A DNA stretch of 64,000 nt, from NCBI RefSeq assembly GCF_014204945.1, contig NZ_JACHMN010000001.1:806001-870000 (forward strand). Direction: 5' to 3'. Shown here piece after piece: positions 8,307-17,414 of the stretch; within the stretch, counting starts at the first letter, position 1, and every line of letters starts with the position of its first letter. The translations under genes and the position numbers were made by a program. A model generated the notes under the pieces. It made no database searches. It saw nothing but the letters and a program-made list of their open reading frames with translations, and was not told where the DNA came from. The stretch comes from Allocatelliglobosispora scoriae. GTDB lineage: Bacteria > Actinomycetota > Actinomycetes > Mycobacteriales > Micromonosporaceae.

Positions 8307-9068
8307 GCCACTCAGCAGCGTCAAACTGCCTTCGGGCATGTGCTGAAGAAGCTGATAGTGCAGTTTCCGCAGTGGCGGTGTCGGCTCGATCCCGAGTTCG
8401 ACGGCCAACCGTTGCCGAAGATTCTCGTACGTGGTGAGGGCGTCCTCCTGACGCCCGCTTTGATACATCGCGATCATCATGAGGCCATGTAGCCGCTCGC
8501 GATACGGATGCTGTTCGGTCATGGCCTGCCAGCCCACGATCGAGTCATGTCCGCTGCCGAGGCTCACGGCCGCGGCCAGCCTGTTTTCCCATGCGGTGCC
8601 GCGTTGCTCCTGCAGCCAGGTGCGCTCGGCCGCGATCACGCCGGTGGCGCAGTCCACATCGGAAAAGGCGACCGAGTCCCGCCACAGCGCCAATGCCTGC
8701 GCCCACACATGTACGGCTTGAGCCGGCTCGCCTTGGAGCTGAAGGTCCTTGGCGGACGCGGTCAGCTCCATGAACTGCCTACTGTCGATCACCGACTCGG
8801 CGGTGTTCAGCAGATAGCCGCCATGAGTCAGTTGGATGACGCGTGCGCCGAACAACCTGCGAAGCTGGTGCACGTAGACGTGCACTGCCTTCCGTGCGGT
8901 TTTGGGTGGACGTTTACCCCAAAGCACCTCCATGATGGTGCTTACCGCGATCGGCCTGTCTGCTTGCGCCAGCAGGATCGCCAGCAAACGGTGCAGCATG
9001 CCTGGAAGCGGAATATGGCAACTATTGCTATATGCCCGCAATGGACCCAATACTCTGAACATCAACAT
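8298..9068 (-). CDS. SARP/AfsR-type transcriptional activator (winged helix + BTAD)
   Basis: A 256-residue regulator. Residues 1-90 form an OmpR-like winged helix (LHRLLAILLAQADRPIAVST, HVYVHQLRRLFG, GGYLLN). Residues about 97-245 form the bacterial transcriptional activator domain (RQFMELTASA, EQHPYRERLHGLMMIAMYQS, LAVELGIEPTPPLRKLH). It lacks the NB-ARC and TPR parts of large AfsR proteins, so it is a small SARP. Such proteins usually switch on secondary-metabolite genes, but none lies beside it here. Neighbouring genes are the GH16 enzyme and a chain of small hypothetical genes; the target is unknown. Confidence 0.85.
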   Translation of the reverse strand: MLMFRVLGPLRAYSNSCHIPLPGMLHRLLAILLAQADRPIAVSTIMEVLWGKRPPKTARKAVHVYVHQLRRLFGARVIQLTHGGYLLNTAESVIDSRQFMELTASAKDLQLQGEPAQAVHVWAQALALWRDSVAFSDVDCATGVIAAERTWLQEQRGTAWENRLAAAVSLGSGHDSIVGWQAMTEQHPYRERLHGLMMIAMYQSGRQEDALTTYENLRQRLAVELGIEPTPPLRKLHYQLLQHMPEGSLTLLSGVS

Positions 9069-9388
9069 CGCTTACCCCCGTGCTGCTAAGTGGATCTCCA
9101 GTCATGGTCACCGGTCCGTCAACGTCAGCCTCCACCGCTGTTTACCTCAGCTTTACCCGCTGTCGCGATGCTCGCGAACCCTGGATCGCCGAATCTCGTC
9201 AAGGTCTACTTCTGGCTTCCAGGAGCAAGGGCGCAGTACCGGATGTCACTACGGAGAACCAGACGTCGGGCGGCGGAACCCGAGGACTCAGGAGCCCGGC
9301 CCCTCCGGCTTGCGGACCAGACCGGCAGCCTTCCACAAGCCCGCCACTTCGCCGGGCATGGTCGCCGGCCCGAATCGACCCGATACCG
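9069..9388. other. intergenic between SARP and small-gene chain
   Basis: About 320 bases between divergent genes. It must hold promoters for both directions. No strong palindrome or repeat was seen, and the open frames crossing it have no ribosome binding site. Confidence 0.35.
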
Positions 9389-9697
9389 ATGACCCACCAG
9401 CGGAACTCCTACCCCTCCGAATCCGCCCTGCCATCTCCGCTTCTGTCGTCAGAGGACTTCCGACGGAGAGTGGCAGGAAGCGCTTTCAATCTGGTTTCAG
9501 ATCGGTATCACGCGGTTGATCGGAACGCCGACACATGCTGGTGGGGCGGCGGCGACAGATCTCGCCGCTCTGCCGATCACTCGTTCGCGGGACTCACGCA
9601 AGCCGTCGGCCTCATGTTCGAGCTCTTCATGGGCGGAGCATCCCCTGAACGCATCGAAGCACATGCCGTGGACGCGGAACGGCCGCCTCGGCAATGA
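9389..9697 (+). CDS. hypothetical protein, first of a tightly overlapped trio
   Basis: A 102-residue soluble protein with no recognised domain. The N-terminal third is Pro/Ser-rich; the C-terminal half is helical (AGLTQAVGLMFELFMGG). Support comes mainly from the ATGA overlap of its stop with the next start (9694-9697), repeated at the next junction. Start ATG 9389 has no strong Shine-Dalgarno sequence and is uncertain. Confidence 0.4.
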   Translation: MTHQRNSYPSESALPSPLLSSEDFRRRVAGSAFNLVSDRYHAVDRNADTCWWGGGDRSRRSADHSFAGLTQAVGLMFELFMGGASPERIEAHAVDAERPPRQ

Positions 9698-9906
9698 CGG
9701 GATTCGCCGAACTCGCCAGCTTTCCCCGTCTCGTCACCGCCGTCGAGGAGGCCAGCGACGATGAACTCCTCGCCGCCGCACCCGAAGCAACGTCTCTTCT
9801 CAACGGGCTGGCCTTCGCGGTGTCGATAGCCGATGTCTTCGGCCGAACCAATAGCCTCGGAATGACCGGCACGGTTCCATGGCCCGCGATCCCGATCCCG
9901 CCATGA
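9694..9906 (+). CDS. hypothetical small acidic protein, second of the trio
   Basis: A 70-residue protein, acidic in its first half (LVTAVEEASDDELLAAAPEA) and Pro-rich at the end. Both ends overlap neighbours by ATGA (9694-9697 and 9903-9906), which argues for coupled translation. No family recognised. Confidence 0.45.
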   Translation: MTGFAELASFPRLVTAVEEASDDELLAAAPEATSLLNGLAFAVSIADVFGRTNSLGMTGTVPWPAIPIPP

Positions 9907-10205
9907 GGATCATGCTGGTCTCCTTCGTCCTCGCCGTTCGCAGGTCACCAGAGGTCGCATGGAACCTTGATGAGGTCATCAGCAGCCTGTTGGGCATGCA
10001 CGAGATCCAGGAGCGACTCACCGCGTTCTCACGCCTTCCCGCCGCCGAACGCCGGGCGAGACTCGAGGGCCTCGGGCTCAGTCGCGAACAGAACATCAGC
10101 GAGGAATGTTCCGCATGTCAGAGATCGCGAAAGCCGACGAGCAGGTCGCTGCGCCTGCGTAAAGAACTGACATCACTCCGGATCGATGGCGTGAGCACAC
10201 GTTAG
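9903..10205 (+). CDS. hypothetical small helical protein, third of the trio
   Basis: A 100-residue protein. Residues 1-65 look like a folded helical domain (RIMLVSFVLAVRRSPEVAWN, LLGMHEIQERLTAFSRLPAA); the tail is Ser/Arg-rich. It is coupled to the preceding gene by ATGA. A STAS protein gene follows 134 bases downstream, so a regulatory role is possible, but nothing in the sequence shows it. Confidence 0.45.
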   Translation: MRIMLVSFVLAVRRSPEVAWNLDEVISSLLGMHEIQERLTAFSRLPAAERRARLEGLGLSREQNISEECSACQRSRKPTSRSLRLRKELTSLRIDGVSTR

Positions 10206-10339
10206 CCGTCCATCCAGGCAGCAGCCGCACGGCGTTGCGTCGCTTTCTGCGACGATCCTGTACAGGGGCACCGCCGTGCGACGTTAGACTCAGCAGCGCT
10301 GCACCTGCGGCATCTCCCTTAGGCGGCGACCAAACGCAT

Positions 10340-10660
10340 ATGACCGACTCCCTGCTCGACCACACGGTCACCCAGTCCGACGGTCGATACGTCATCAGCT
10401 TGATCGGCGACAGCGACTTCAACACCTCGCGTGAGCTGCTCCGCTGGCTGACCACAGCCATCGACCAGGCGGGAGGCCGATACGTCGTCATCGATGCCGG
10501 CCAGCTCGCCGCCATCGACTCCTCTGGTCTCGGCATACTCCTAAGAGCCTACTACTACAGCCAGCAGCGTCACGTCACGATCTGTATGGTCAATACGAGC
10601 GGGAAGATCAAGCGGATGCTGGAAGTCACCGGCATCACCGAACTCATCGCCGTCGGATAA
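10340..10660 (+). CDS. STAS-domain anti-anti-sigma factor-like protein
   Basis: A 106-residue single STAS domain. The phosphorylation loop is visible (VVIDAGQLAAIDSSGLGILL, the DSSG serine being the expected kinase target), followed by the helix and the last strand (MLEVTGITELIAV). In the SpoIIAA/BldG family such proteins bind anti-sigma kinases and release sigma factors when dephosphorylated. No kinase or sigma gene is adjacent, so its partner must be encoded elsewhere. A second STAS protein is at 48858-49184. Confidence 0.82.
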   Translation: MTDSLLDHTVTQSDGRYVISLIGDSDFNTSRELLRWLTTAIDQAGGRYVVIDAGQLAAIDSSGLGILLRAYYYSQQRHVTICMVNTSGKIKRMLEVTGITELIAVG

Positions 10661-10758
10661 CCACAGCAGTCACGCGCGGCACAAGTAAGATTTCCTAACG
10701 CAACGGGGTGAATGACCGCGGCCGTGTGTCATGACGGCAATGGGCGTTGGTATGTCGT

Positions 10759-11013
10759 ATGAGACGTGATGAGCAGCCTCCGTGGATCGTGTCGGACGAG
10801 TTGTGGCGGCGGGTCGAGCCGTTGCTGCCGGTCAAGCAGCGCCGTTTCCGCGGTCCCGGGCGTAGGCGGCCGCTGGACCGCCTCGCGTTGCAGGGAATCT
10901 TGTTCATGCTGCATACCCGGATCCAGTGGGAGTTCCTGCCCCAGCAGTTGGGGTTCAGTTCTGAGATGACCTGCTGGCGGCGCCTGGCCGAGTGGAACGA
11001 GGCCCAGGTGTAG
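10759..11013 (+). pseudogene. truncated IS5-type transposase, N-terminal fragment
   Basis: An 84-residue fragment with the N-terminal pattern of actinobacterial IS5-family transposases: VSDELWRRVEPLLPVKQRRF, DRLALQGILFMLHTRIQWE, EMTCWRRLAEWNEAQV. Full-length relatives continue with a tryptophan-containing linker and the DDE catalytic domain; here an in-frame stop follows directly and no catalytic remnant was recognised downstream. No terminal repeats seen. Confidence 0.75.
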
Positions 11014-11561
11014 GCGCGGGCCTCGCTCACAGGGCGGCGCGTCTGCCGCATCGCCGTCGGGCTCGGGCTCGGGCACGCTCCTGCGGCGAAGGATCAGAAT
11101 TTGCGAACATACCAGCACCATCCCCCAGCGTCGGCCCTCGCAGCAGCCAGGCTGGCGAACCCGAACGGCCGCCTGGCCGCGCCTCCTCCCGAGCGGACGT
11201 GCGCGGACCAACCCCGACTGGGCAACGCCAGCTTGGTGATGTCCAGAAGATGTCAACCATATTCAGCAATCAGTACCAGTCGTTAGAAATGTCACCCGAC
11301 CGGGTGAGGCCGTTCTTGGTGGTGAGTTAATCCAGAACGTCATTGACGGTTGCCAATCATCCATGTTTAGGCGATGCTTGTGATCCGCATTGGAATGATC
11401 ATTAACGCTGCCCGACGCGTTACCGACGAAACCACCCCAACCTGCCGACACGTATTGCAGTGCGGATCGGTGCCGATATGCCCGCGTCGAGCGGGCCGGA
11501 AGACCCTGTGCGGCAGCTCCTCAATATCCCAAGCTGGGGACATAGAAGGAGGTGCGCTTAC
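11014..11561. other. non-coding stretch upstream of the universal stress gene
   Basis: About 550 bases without a supportable gene. It follows the truncated transposase and may contain further degraded insertion DNA. It should hold the promoter of the stress-protein gene; the GGAGG at 11548-11552 is that gene's ribosome binding site. Confidence 0.35.
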
Positions 11562-12311
11562 ATGTCGAACTACGCATACAACCGCGTTGTTGTCGGGGTC
11601 GACGACACCGCCGAACGCCAGCCTGTCCTCAAGAACGCCGCAGCAGAGGCGCGGCGACTGAACGCCGGACTCACCGTGATGCACGTCTTCGACCAGCCGG
11701 TGGCCCTAGGCATGGCGCCGTGGCCGCTCGGTTTCGATCAGGCCGTCCAGGAATCGACCGCTGCCTTGGAGCAGCTGGTCACGAAGGTCCGCGCGGAGAA
11801 CCCCGATCTCGATGTGCGGTCGGTCCTGGTCGTGGGTTCTCCCGCCTACGTTCTGGTCGAGGCGTCGCGTGAGGCGAAGCTGGTCGTGCTGGGCTGTCGC
11901 GGGATGGGCGGCTTCGCCGAGTTGCTCCTCGGCTCGGTCAGCGCCCAGACCGCCACGCATTCCCACTGCCCGGTGCTGGTCCTGCGGCCCGCCGCCGCGG
12001 AAGCCTCCCCCAGCGCCGGACCGGTGCTGGTCGGAGTGGACGGGTCGTCGGCGAGCACAGCGGCGATCGAGTTCGCCTTCGCGGAGGCGGACGCCCGCCG
12101 GACCGGCCTGGTCGCGCTGCACTGCTGGGCGCCTGCTCCGACGCTGTCGTTCACGCAGGAGTACGCCCAGGCCGAGCTGGACGCGGACGGCGAAGCGGCT
12201 AGGGTGCTGCTGGCGAAGGCGATCGCCGACTGGGCTCAGACCTACCCCGACGTCACCGTGGAGCAGCGGGTGGTCTTGGACGCGGCCCCTGAATCAATCG
12301 GCGGCACTTGA
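11562..12311 (+). CDS. tandem universal stress protein, C-terminally truncated
   Basis: A 249-residue UspA-type protein. The first domain is complete, with the start VVVGVDDT, the ATP-binding signature GCRGMGGFAELLLGSVS and end CPVLVLRP. The second domain starts normally (PVLVGVDGSSASTAAIEFAF) but stops after VVLDAAPESIGGT, so the last ~45 residues carrying its G-x2-G-x9-G(S/T) nucleotide loop are missing. Immediately after the stop lies the 3' end of a convergent TetR gene. It is either a deletion junction or a shortened but functional protein. ATG 11562 is preceded by AAGGAGG. Confidence 0.85.
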   Translation: MSNYAYNRVVVGVDDTAERQPVLKNAAAEARRLNAGLTVMHVFDQPVALGMAPWPLGFDQAVQESTAALEQLVTKVRAENPDLDVRSVLVVGSPAYVLVEASREAKLVVLGCRGMGGFAELLLGSVSAQTATHSHCPVLVLRPAAAEASPSAGPVLVGVDGSSASTAAIEFAFAEADARRTGLVALHCWAPAPTLSFTQEYAQAELDADGEAARVLLAKAIADWAQTYPDVTVEQRVVLDAAPESIGGT

Positions 12312-12313
12312 AG

Positions 12314-13048
12314 CTACAGACCGGTGACCGCTGCCTGGATCCCGTCGAGCAGAGCCTCGACGGTACGTTCGTAGATCTCCTGGTCGGCTACGGCGTTGAG
12401 TTCGGCGGCGTGCGCTCGGGCGGCCGGGTACTCGGCCCGGGGCAACACGCCGTAGATGCGCGACCAGGCGTTGGCGTCCTTCTCCCGCAGGGCCGGGTCC
12501 AGGGCTGCGACGGTGGCTGCGGCGCCGCACAGGCTCAGCGTCGTGTCGCCGAACGCCCGGTAGTGCAGCACCACCCGGTCCGCCGGCAGGCCGGTGGCGG
12601 CGAGCGTCGACAGCATGAACTCGACGATCTCGCGTTCGGCGGGTCCGCCGGTGATGCGGGCGAAGCAGAGGCTGAAGATCGCCGGGTATCGCTCGGCCAG
12701 GCGCCATGAGCCCATCGCGAGGTTCTGCAGCCGTTCCCGCCAGCCGGCGGCGGCGTCCAGTGCGCGGATCTCCAGCGCCAGTTCGCCGGTGACCCGGTCG
12801 AAGGCGGCGAGGATGAGGTCGTCCTTGTCGCGGAAGTGGCGGTAGAAGGCGGTCGCGTCGACACCGAGCTCGTCGCCGAGGCGGCGCATGCTCATCGCGT
12901 TGACGCCCTCGCGCTCGATCAGGGCGATAACGCCGTCGAGGATCGCGTCCTGGGTCAGCGTGCCGGGCCGCGCGCGGGCTCCGGTCCGCCGCGGCGGCTC
13001 GGTGGTGTTGCCCTTGGTGGCAGGGCGGCTGCTGTTGGTGGCGGCCAT
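12314..13048 (-). CDS. TetR-family repressor, divergent to the pca operon
   Basis: A 244-residue TetR protein. After a disordered basic tail (residues 1-30) the HTH runs about 32-80 (AILDGVIALIEREGVNAMSM, LGVDATAFYRHFRDKDDLIL). The C-terminal ligand domain resembles the TetR_C group. It diverges from the amidohydrolase/ABC/pca operon, and a 27-bp palindrome lies between the two starts, so it is the likely repressor of both itself and the operon. Protocatechuate genes are more often controlled by IclR or LysR proteins, so the inducer may instead be the compound imported by the ABC system. Confidence 0.85.
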   Translation of the reverse strand: MAATNSSRPATKGNTTEPPRRTGARARPGTLTQDAILDGVIALIEREGVNAMSMRRLGDELGVDATAFYRHFRDKDDLILAAFDRVTGELALEIRALDAAAGWRERLQNLAMGSWRLAERYPAIFSLCFARITGGPAEREIVEFMLSTLAATGLPADRVVLHYRAFGDTTLSLCGAAATVAALDPALREKDANAWSRIYGVLPRAEYPAARAHAAELNAVADQEIYERTVEALLDGIQAAVTGL

Positions 13049-13066
13049 GGCGCCACCTTACAGGAG

Positions 13067-13093
13067 AGTGTTGTCAACACTGTTGACAACACT
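13067..13093. promoter_or_regulatory. 27-bp perfect inverted repeat, TetR operator
   Basis: Arms of 13 bp (AGTGTTGTCAACA and its exact complement) around a single central C. It is 19 bases upstream of the TetR start and 27 bases upstream of the amidohydrolase start, so binding would block both promoters. Confidence 0.85.
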
Positions 13094-13119
13094 GGGGTCA
13101 GTGATGTTGGCTCCCCTGC

Positions 13120-14781
13120 ATGACGACAACGGTCCTGCGTAACGGGGCGATTTTCACCGCGACGGCGGCTACCGCGTGGAGTACCGCGCTGGTGATCCGC
13201 GACGGCCGCGTCGCGGCGGTCGGCGGCGACGCGGACCTGCGCGACTGGCTGCGCCACGCCGACGACGTGGTCGACCTCGACGGCCGCCTCGTCACGCCCG
13301 GCTTCATCGACGCGCACGTGCACCCGGTCGTCGGCGGCCTGGAACGGATCCGCTGCGACCTGTCCGGCTCCGCCGACGCCGCCGACTACCGCCGCACCAT
13401 CGCCGCCTACGCCGCCGGCTGCTCCGACGCCTGGGTCCTCGGCGCAGGCTGGGCGATGGCCGCCTTCCCCGACGGCATTCCGCACCGGCGCGACCTCGAC
13501 GCGATCGTCGCCGACCGACCGGTCTACCTGCCCAACCGCGACCACCATTCGGCCTGGGTCAACACCCGCGCGCTGGAACTCGCCGGCATCGACGCCGCCA
13601 CCCCCGACCCTGCCGACGGGCGCATCGAGCGCGACGCCGACGGCCGGCCCACCGGCCTGCTCCACGAGGGCGCCATGGACCTCGTCGCCGCACTCGTCCC
13701 CGCCGACACCGCCGCCGACCGCCTCGCCGGGCTCCGCGGAGCCCAGACCTATCTGCACTCGCTGGGCATCACCGCCTGGCAGGACGCGATGGTCCACCAC
13801 GACGGGACGGCGTCGGTCCACGACACCTACCTCGCCGCCCAGGCCGCGGGGTGGCTGCGCTCCCGGGTCGCCGGGGCCCTGTGGTGGGACCGCGCCGCCG
13901 ACGACATCCACGACACGGTCGCAGCCCTGGTGCGGCTGCGCGCCGACGCCGTGCAGGCGGCCGCCGCCGCACCGGCGGCCCGCTACACGCTCCCGCACGT
14001 CAAGGTCATGCAGGACGGGGTCGTCGAGACGCTGACCGCCGCCCTCCTGGAGCCCTACCACGACCGGTGCGGCCACACCGGCGACAACCGCGGGCTCACG
14101 TTCCTCGACCCGCACCGGCTGGCCGACGTCGTCACCGCCCTCGACGCGGCGGGCTTCGGCGTGCACTTCCACGCCCTGGGCGACCGGGCGGTGCGCGACG
14201 TCCTCGACGCCCTCGCCGCGGCCCGCGCGGCCAACGGCTCCTCTGACCGCCGCCACCACCTCGCCCACCTGCAGGTCGTCGACGCCCGCGACCGGCCGCG
14301 CCTGCGGCAACTGGGCGCCGCGGCCAACCTGCAGGCCCTGTGGGCCTGCCACGAGCCGCAGATGGACGAGCTGACCATCCCCGTCCTCGGCGCAGCCCGC
14401 GCCGCCGACCAGTACCCCTTCGGCGACCTGCACCGCCTCGGCACCACCCTGGTGATGGGCAGCGACTGGCCCGTCAGCACCCCCGACCCCTGGGCCGCGA
14501 TCCACACCGCCGTCAACCGGACCGACGGCCAGGCGCCGCCGGGCACCCCCGCGCTCGGCGGCCACCAGGCGATCCCGCTCGCGGCGGCGCTGACGGCCTA
14601 CACCGCGGGCTCCGCCTGGGTGACCGGCGCCGACCACGAGGCGGGCAGCCTGACCCCCGGCCGCGTGGCCGACATCGCCGTGCACGACCGCAACCCGTTC
14701 GACGCCGCACCCTCCGAGATCGCCCGCACCCGGGTCCACCGCACCTACATCGCGGGCGACCTCGTCCACCACGCCGACTGA
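13120..14781 (+). CDS. YtcJ-like metal-dependent amidohydrolase
   Basis: A 553-residue cytosolic amidohydrolase of the TIM-barrel superfamily. The metal site is visible: HxH in PGFIDAHVHP (near residue 65), the conserved lysine region VKVMQDG, HFHALGD and the final aspartate in GSDWPVS. The family includes N-substituted formamide deformylases and other amide hydrolases. It opens the operon, 26 bases ahead of an ABC substrate-binding lipoprotein gene. It probably hydrolyses an imported amide to release an aromatic acid for the pca enzymes; substrate is inferred. Confidence 0.85.
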   Translation: MTTTVLRNGAIFTATAATAWSTALVIRDGRVAAVGGDADLRDWLRHADDVVDLDGRLVTPGFIDAHVHPVVGGLERIRCDLSGSADAADYRRTIAAYAAGCSDAWVLGAGWAMAAFPDGIPHRRDLDAIVADRPVYLPNRDHHSAWVNTRALELAGIDAATPDPADGRIERDADGRPTGLLHEGAMDLVAALVPADTAADRLAGLRGAQTYLHSLGITAWQDAMVHHDGTASVHDTYLAAQAAGWLRSRVAGALWWDRAADDIHDTVAALVRLRADAVQAAAAAPAARYTLPHVKVMQDGVVETLTAALLEPYHDRCGHTGDNRGLTFLDPHRLADVVTALDAAGFGVHFHALGDRAVRDVLDALAAARAANGSSDRRHHLAHLQVVDARDRPRLRQLGAAANLQALWACHEPQMDELTIPVLGAARAADQYPFGDLHRLGTTLVMGSDWPVSTPDPWAAIHTAVNRTDGQAPPGTPALGGHQAIPLAAALTAYTAGSAWVTGADHEAGSLTPGRVADIAVHDRNPFDAAPSEIARTRVHRTYIAGDLVHHAD

Positions 14782-14807
14782 CACCCCACCTTCCTGAGGA
14801 GGACACC

Positions 14808-16463
14808 ATGCACATCCCCTCGACGTCCCGGCGCCTCGCCATCTCGACCTGCTCGTTCGCACTCGCCCTGGCGCTGGCCGCGTGCAGCTCCGGCGGCTCG
14901 TCCACCCCGTCCACCTCGGTGTCGGGCGCGAGCGCCGCCGCGCTCACCACCGGCACCGCGACCGGCGATGTCGCGTCGGTGACCTGGTACGGCGGCTACC
15001 GGCCGGTGATCACGTTGGACCCGGTGGGCATCGCTGACTACCCGGAGGAGACGGCGATCCCGAACATGTGCGAGCCCCTGGTCCGAGTCGCCCCCGACTA
15101 CTCCCTCCAACCGGGTCTGGCCGCGAAGTTCGGGTACGCCGACGACACGCACTACGTGATCACCGTCCGCCAGGGCGTGACGTTCTGGGACGGCACCCCG
15201 ATGACCGCCGAGGACGTCGCGTTCAGCCTGCGGCGCAACCTCGACCCGAGGATCGCGTCGAACTACTCCGGCAGCTTCTCCGCCGTCGAGAAGATCGAGG
15301 CGACCGCCGCCGACACCGTCACGGTCACCCTCAAGCAGCGCTCGGTGGCGTTCACCAGCGCCCTGGCGACCCTGGCGGGTGCGGTCGTGGCGAAGGCGTT
15401 CGCCGAGAAGGCGGGGCCCGGCTTCGGCACTCCCCCGGTCGGCGTCATGTGCACCGGCCCGTTCCAGTTCGTCTCCTACGACGGCGCGGCGTCGCTGGTG
15501 ATGAAGAAGAACCCCGGCTACTGGGATCCGGCGAAGGCCGCCCGCGCCCAGAACTGGACCTTCGTCTACCCCGCCGACCCGTCCGCGCTCGCCAACGGCC
15601 TAGCCTCCGGCGGCATCGACGGCGCGCTGACCCTGCCCAGCAACGTCGCGGCCAGCGTGCAGAAGTCGTCGGCGGGCACCCTCTACGTCGGCGCCGAGGG
15701 ATCCACACCCATCAACGTTGACCTGCTCTTCACCAGCTCCACCGGACACGCGGGCAACGCCGACGTGCGAGCCGGGCTGTCGATGGCCCTCGACCGGGCC
15801 GGGATCGCCAAGGCGGTCTTCGCCGGCACCGCCGACCCCCTCTACAAGGTCGCCGGACCCGGCACCTGGGGCACGGCCGCGGCCGCGTACCAGCCGGCCT
15901 ACCGGGCCGCGACCGCCGCACCCGACCTCGCCAAGGCGAAGTCCCTGATCTCCGGCTCCGGCATCGGCAGCACCCCGCTGCGGTTCGCCTTCCCCGCCGG
16001 CGACGCCGAGAGCTCCCAGATCGCCACCGTCGTGCAGCAGGAAGCCGCCGGGATCGGGCTCACCATCACCCTGCTCGGCCTGCCCAACCAGCAGTACGGC
16101 GCGCTGTTCGTCGACCCGGCGGCCCGCTCCGCCTACGACCTGATCCTCACCAAGAACTATGTGGAGCTTCCCGAACCGCTGCTGCTCGACCAGCTCCTCG
16201 GCGGCGCGACCGGCAACATGAACTTCAGCGGCTACCGCGACGCGGCCGTCGAGGACTCCATCGCCAAAGCCGACCGCACCGCCGACCCGGTCGAACGCGC
16301 CCGGCTGGTCCTGGAGATCGAGGCGAAGCTCGCCGCCGCGCTGCCCGCCATTCCGATCGTCGCGCCCCGAGCGCTGGTCTTCGAGAACAAACGGCTCACC
16401 GGCTCCACGCTGACCTTCTCCTACATGTCCTCGCCGTGGGCCGCCGCCGTCGGCGGAAAGTGA
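14808..16463 (+). CDS. ABC transporter substrate-binding lipoprotein (SBP family 5)
   Basis: A 551-residue extracellular solute receptor of the peptide/nickel family. The lipoprotein signal ends in LAAC (Cys near 30), followed by a Ser/Thr linker. Family 5 features include TPMTAEDVAFSLRRNLDP, GTGPFQFVSYDG-like text (CTGPFQFVSYDGAA) and a C-terminal region with IPIVAPRALVFENK. Its SD is GAGGAGG. The two permeases follow 12 bases later. It should capture peptide-sized or amide substrates; aromatic ligand is inferred from the pca genes. Confidence 0.88.
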   Translation: MHIPSTSRRLAISTCSFALALALAACSSGGSSTPSTSVSGASAAALTTGTATGDVASVTWYGGYRPVITLDPVGIADYPEETAIPNMCEPLVRVAPDYSLQPGLAAKFGYADDTHYVITVRQGVTFWDGTPMTAEDVAFSLRRNLDPRIASNYSGSFSAVEKIEATAADTVTVTLKQRSVAFTSALATLAGAVVAKAFAEKAGPGFGTPPVGVMCTGPFQFVSYDGAASLVMKKNPGYWDPAKAARAQNWTFVYPADPSALANGLASGGIDGALTLPSNVAASVQKSSAGTLYVGAEGSTPINVDLLFTSSTGHAGNADVRAGLSMALDRAGIAKAVFAGTADPLYKVAGPGTWGTAAAAYQPAYRAATAAPDLAKAKSLISGSGIGSTPLRFAFPAGDAESSQIATVVQQEAAGIGLTITLLGLPNQQYGALFVDPAARSAYDLILTKNYVELPEPLLLDQLLGGATGNMNFSGYRDAAVEDSIAKADRTADPVERARLVLEIEAKLAAALPAIPIVAPRALVFENKRLTGSTLTFSYMSSPWAAAVGGK

Positions 16464-16475
16464 CCCGGAGCGCTC

Positions 16476-17414
16476 ATGTTGCGGTTCCTCGCCGGTAGGC
16501 TCGCCGGGCTCGCGTTCACCCTGTGGGCGGCGAGTCTGGCGATCTACCTCAGCCTCTACCTCGCCCCCGGCAGCCCGGAGCAGGTGCTGTTCGGGTCGCG
16601 CCCGCCGACGCCCGAGGTGCGCGCGCACATCCGCGCCCATCTCGGGCTCGACGAGAACGTCATCGTGCGCTACCTGCACTGGCTCGGCCACGTGGTCACC
16701 GGCGACCTGGGTACCTCGCTCATCACCCGGCAGCCGGTCGCCGACCGGCTCGGCGCCCCGGCCACCGTCACGTTCACCCTCATCGCGTACGCCGGTGTGC
16801 TGATCCTCGTCGGCGGCGTCGGCAGCGGGCTGCTCGCCGCGATGCGGCCCGGCTGGCTCGATGCGGCCACCACGACCGCGACCTCGATCGCCACCGCCGT
16901 CCCCGCGTTCGTCGCCTCGGGGCTGCTCATCGCAGTCTTCGCCGTCGGGCTGGGCTGGTTCCCCAGCTACGGCCTCGGCGACGGCGGCACCCTGCGCGGG
17001 CTGACCCTGCCGGCGGTGGCGCTGGCCGTCACCGCCAGCGGCCTGCTCAGCCGGGTCACCCGCGACGCCGCCCGCACCCAGCTGCGCTCCGAGCACGTGG
17101 TCACCGCCCGGGTCCGCGGCATCTCCACCCGCCGGCTCATCCGCAGCCACGTGCTGCGCAACGCCGCGGCACCCATCACGACCGCCGCCGGCCTGCAGCT
17201 GGCCGGACTCATCACGGGGGCGGTCGTGGTGGAGCAGGCGTTCGGGCTGCACGGGCTCGGCGAACTGCTCGTCAGCTCCGTGCAGCAGAAGGACTTCACG
17301 ACCGTGCAGGCGGTCGCGCTCATCGTCGCGGCGACCTTCCTCGTGCTCAACCTCGCCGCCGACGTGACCACCCGGCTGCTCGATCCCCGGATCAGGACAG
17401 GAGTGCCCCGATGA
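16476..17414 (+). CDS. ABC transporter permease, DppB/OppB type
   Basis: A 312-residue inner-membrane permease with about six membrane segments and the long extracytoplasmic loop after helix 1 typical of OppB/DppB. The coupling loop includes EHVVTARVRGISTRRLIRSH and ends with the conserved GLHGLGELLVSSVQQKDF motif. The stop overlaps the next start as ATGA. Confidence 0.88.
   Translation: MLRFLAGRLAGLAFTLWAASLAIYLSLYLAPGSPEQVLFGSRPPTPEVRAHIRAHLGLDENVIVRYLHWLGHVVTGDLGTSLITRQPVADRLGAPATVTFTLIAYAGVLILVGGVGSGLLAAMRPGWLDAATTTATSIATAVPAFVASGLLIAVFAVGLGWFPSYGLGDGGTLRGLTLPAVALAVTASGLLSRVTRDAARTQLRSEHVVTARVRGISTRRLIRSHVLRNAAAPITTAAGLQLAGLITGAVVVEQAFGLHGLGELLVSSVQQKDFTTVQAVALIVAATFLVLNLAADVTTRLLDPRIRTGVPR

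Noticed and set aside
8041-8437. Plus-strand frame between the GH16 and SARP genes
   Set aside because: First 60 codons look plausible, but it runs through the terminator hairpin and antisense into the SARP gene, with no good ribosome site.
12955-14862. 635-codon minus frame over the amidohydrolase
   Set aside because: Gly/Val/Arg-rich antisense frame with no domain; the plus frame is a clear amidohydrolase.
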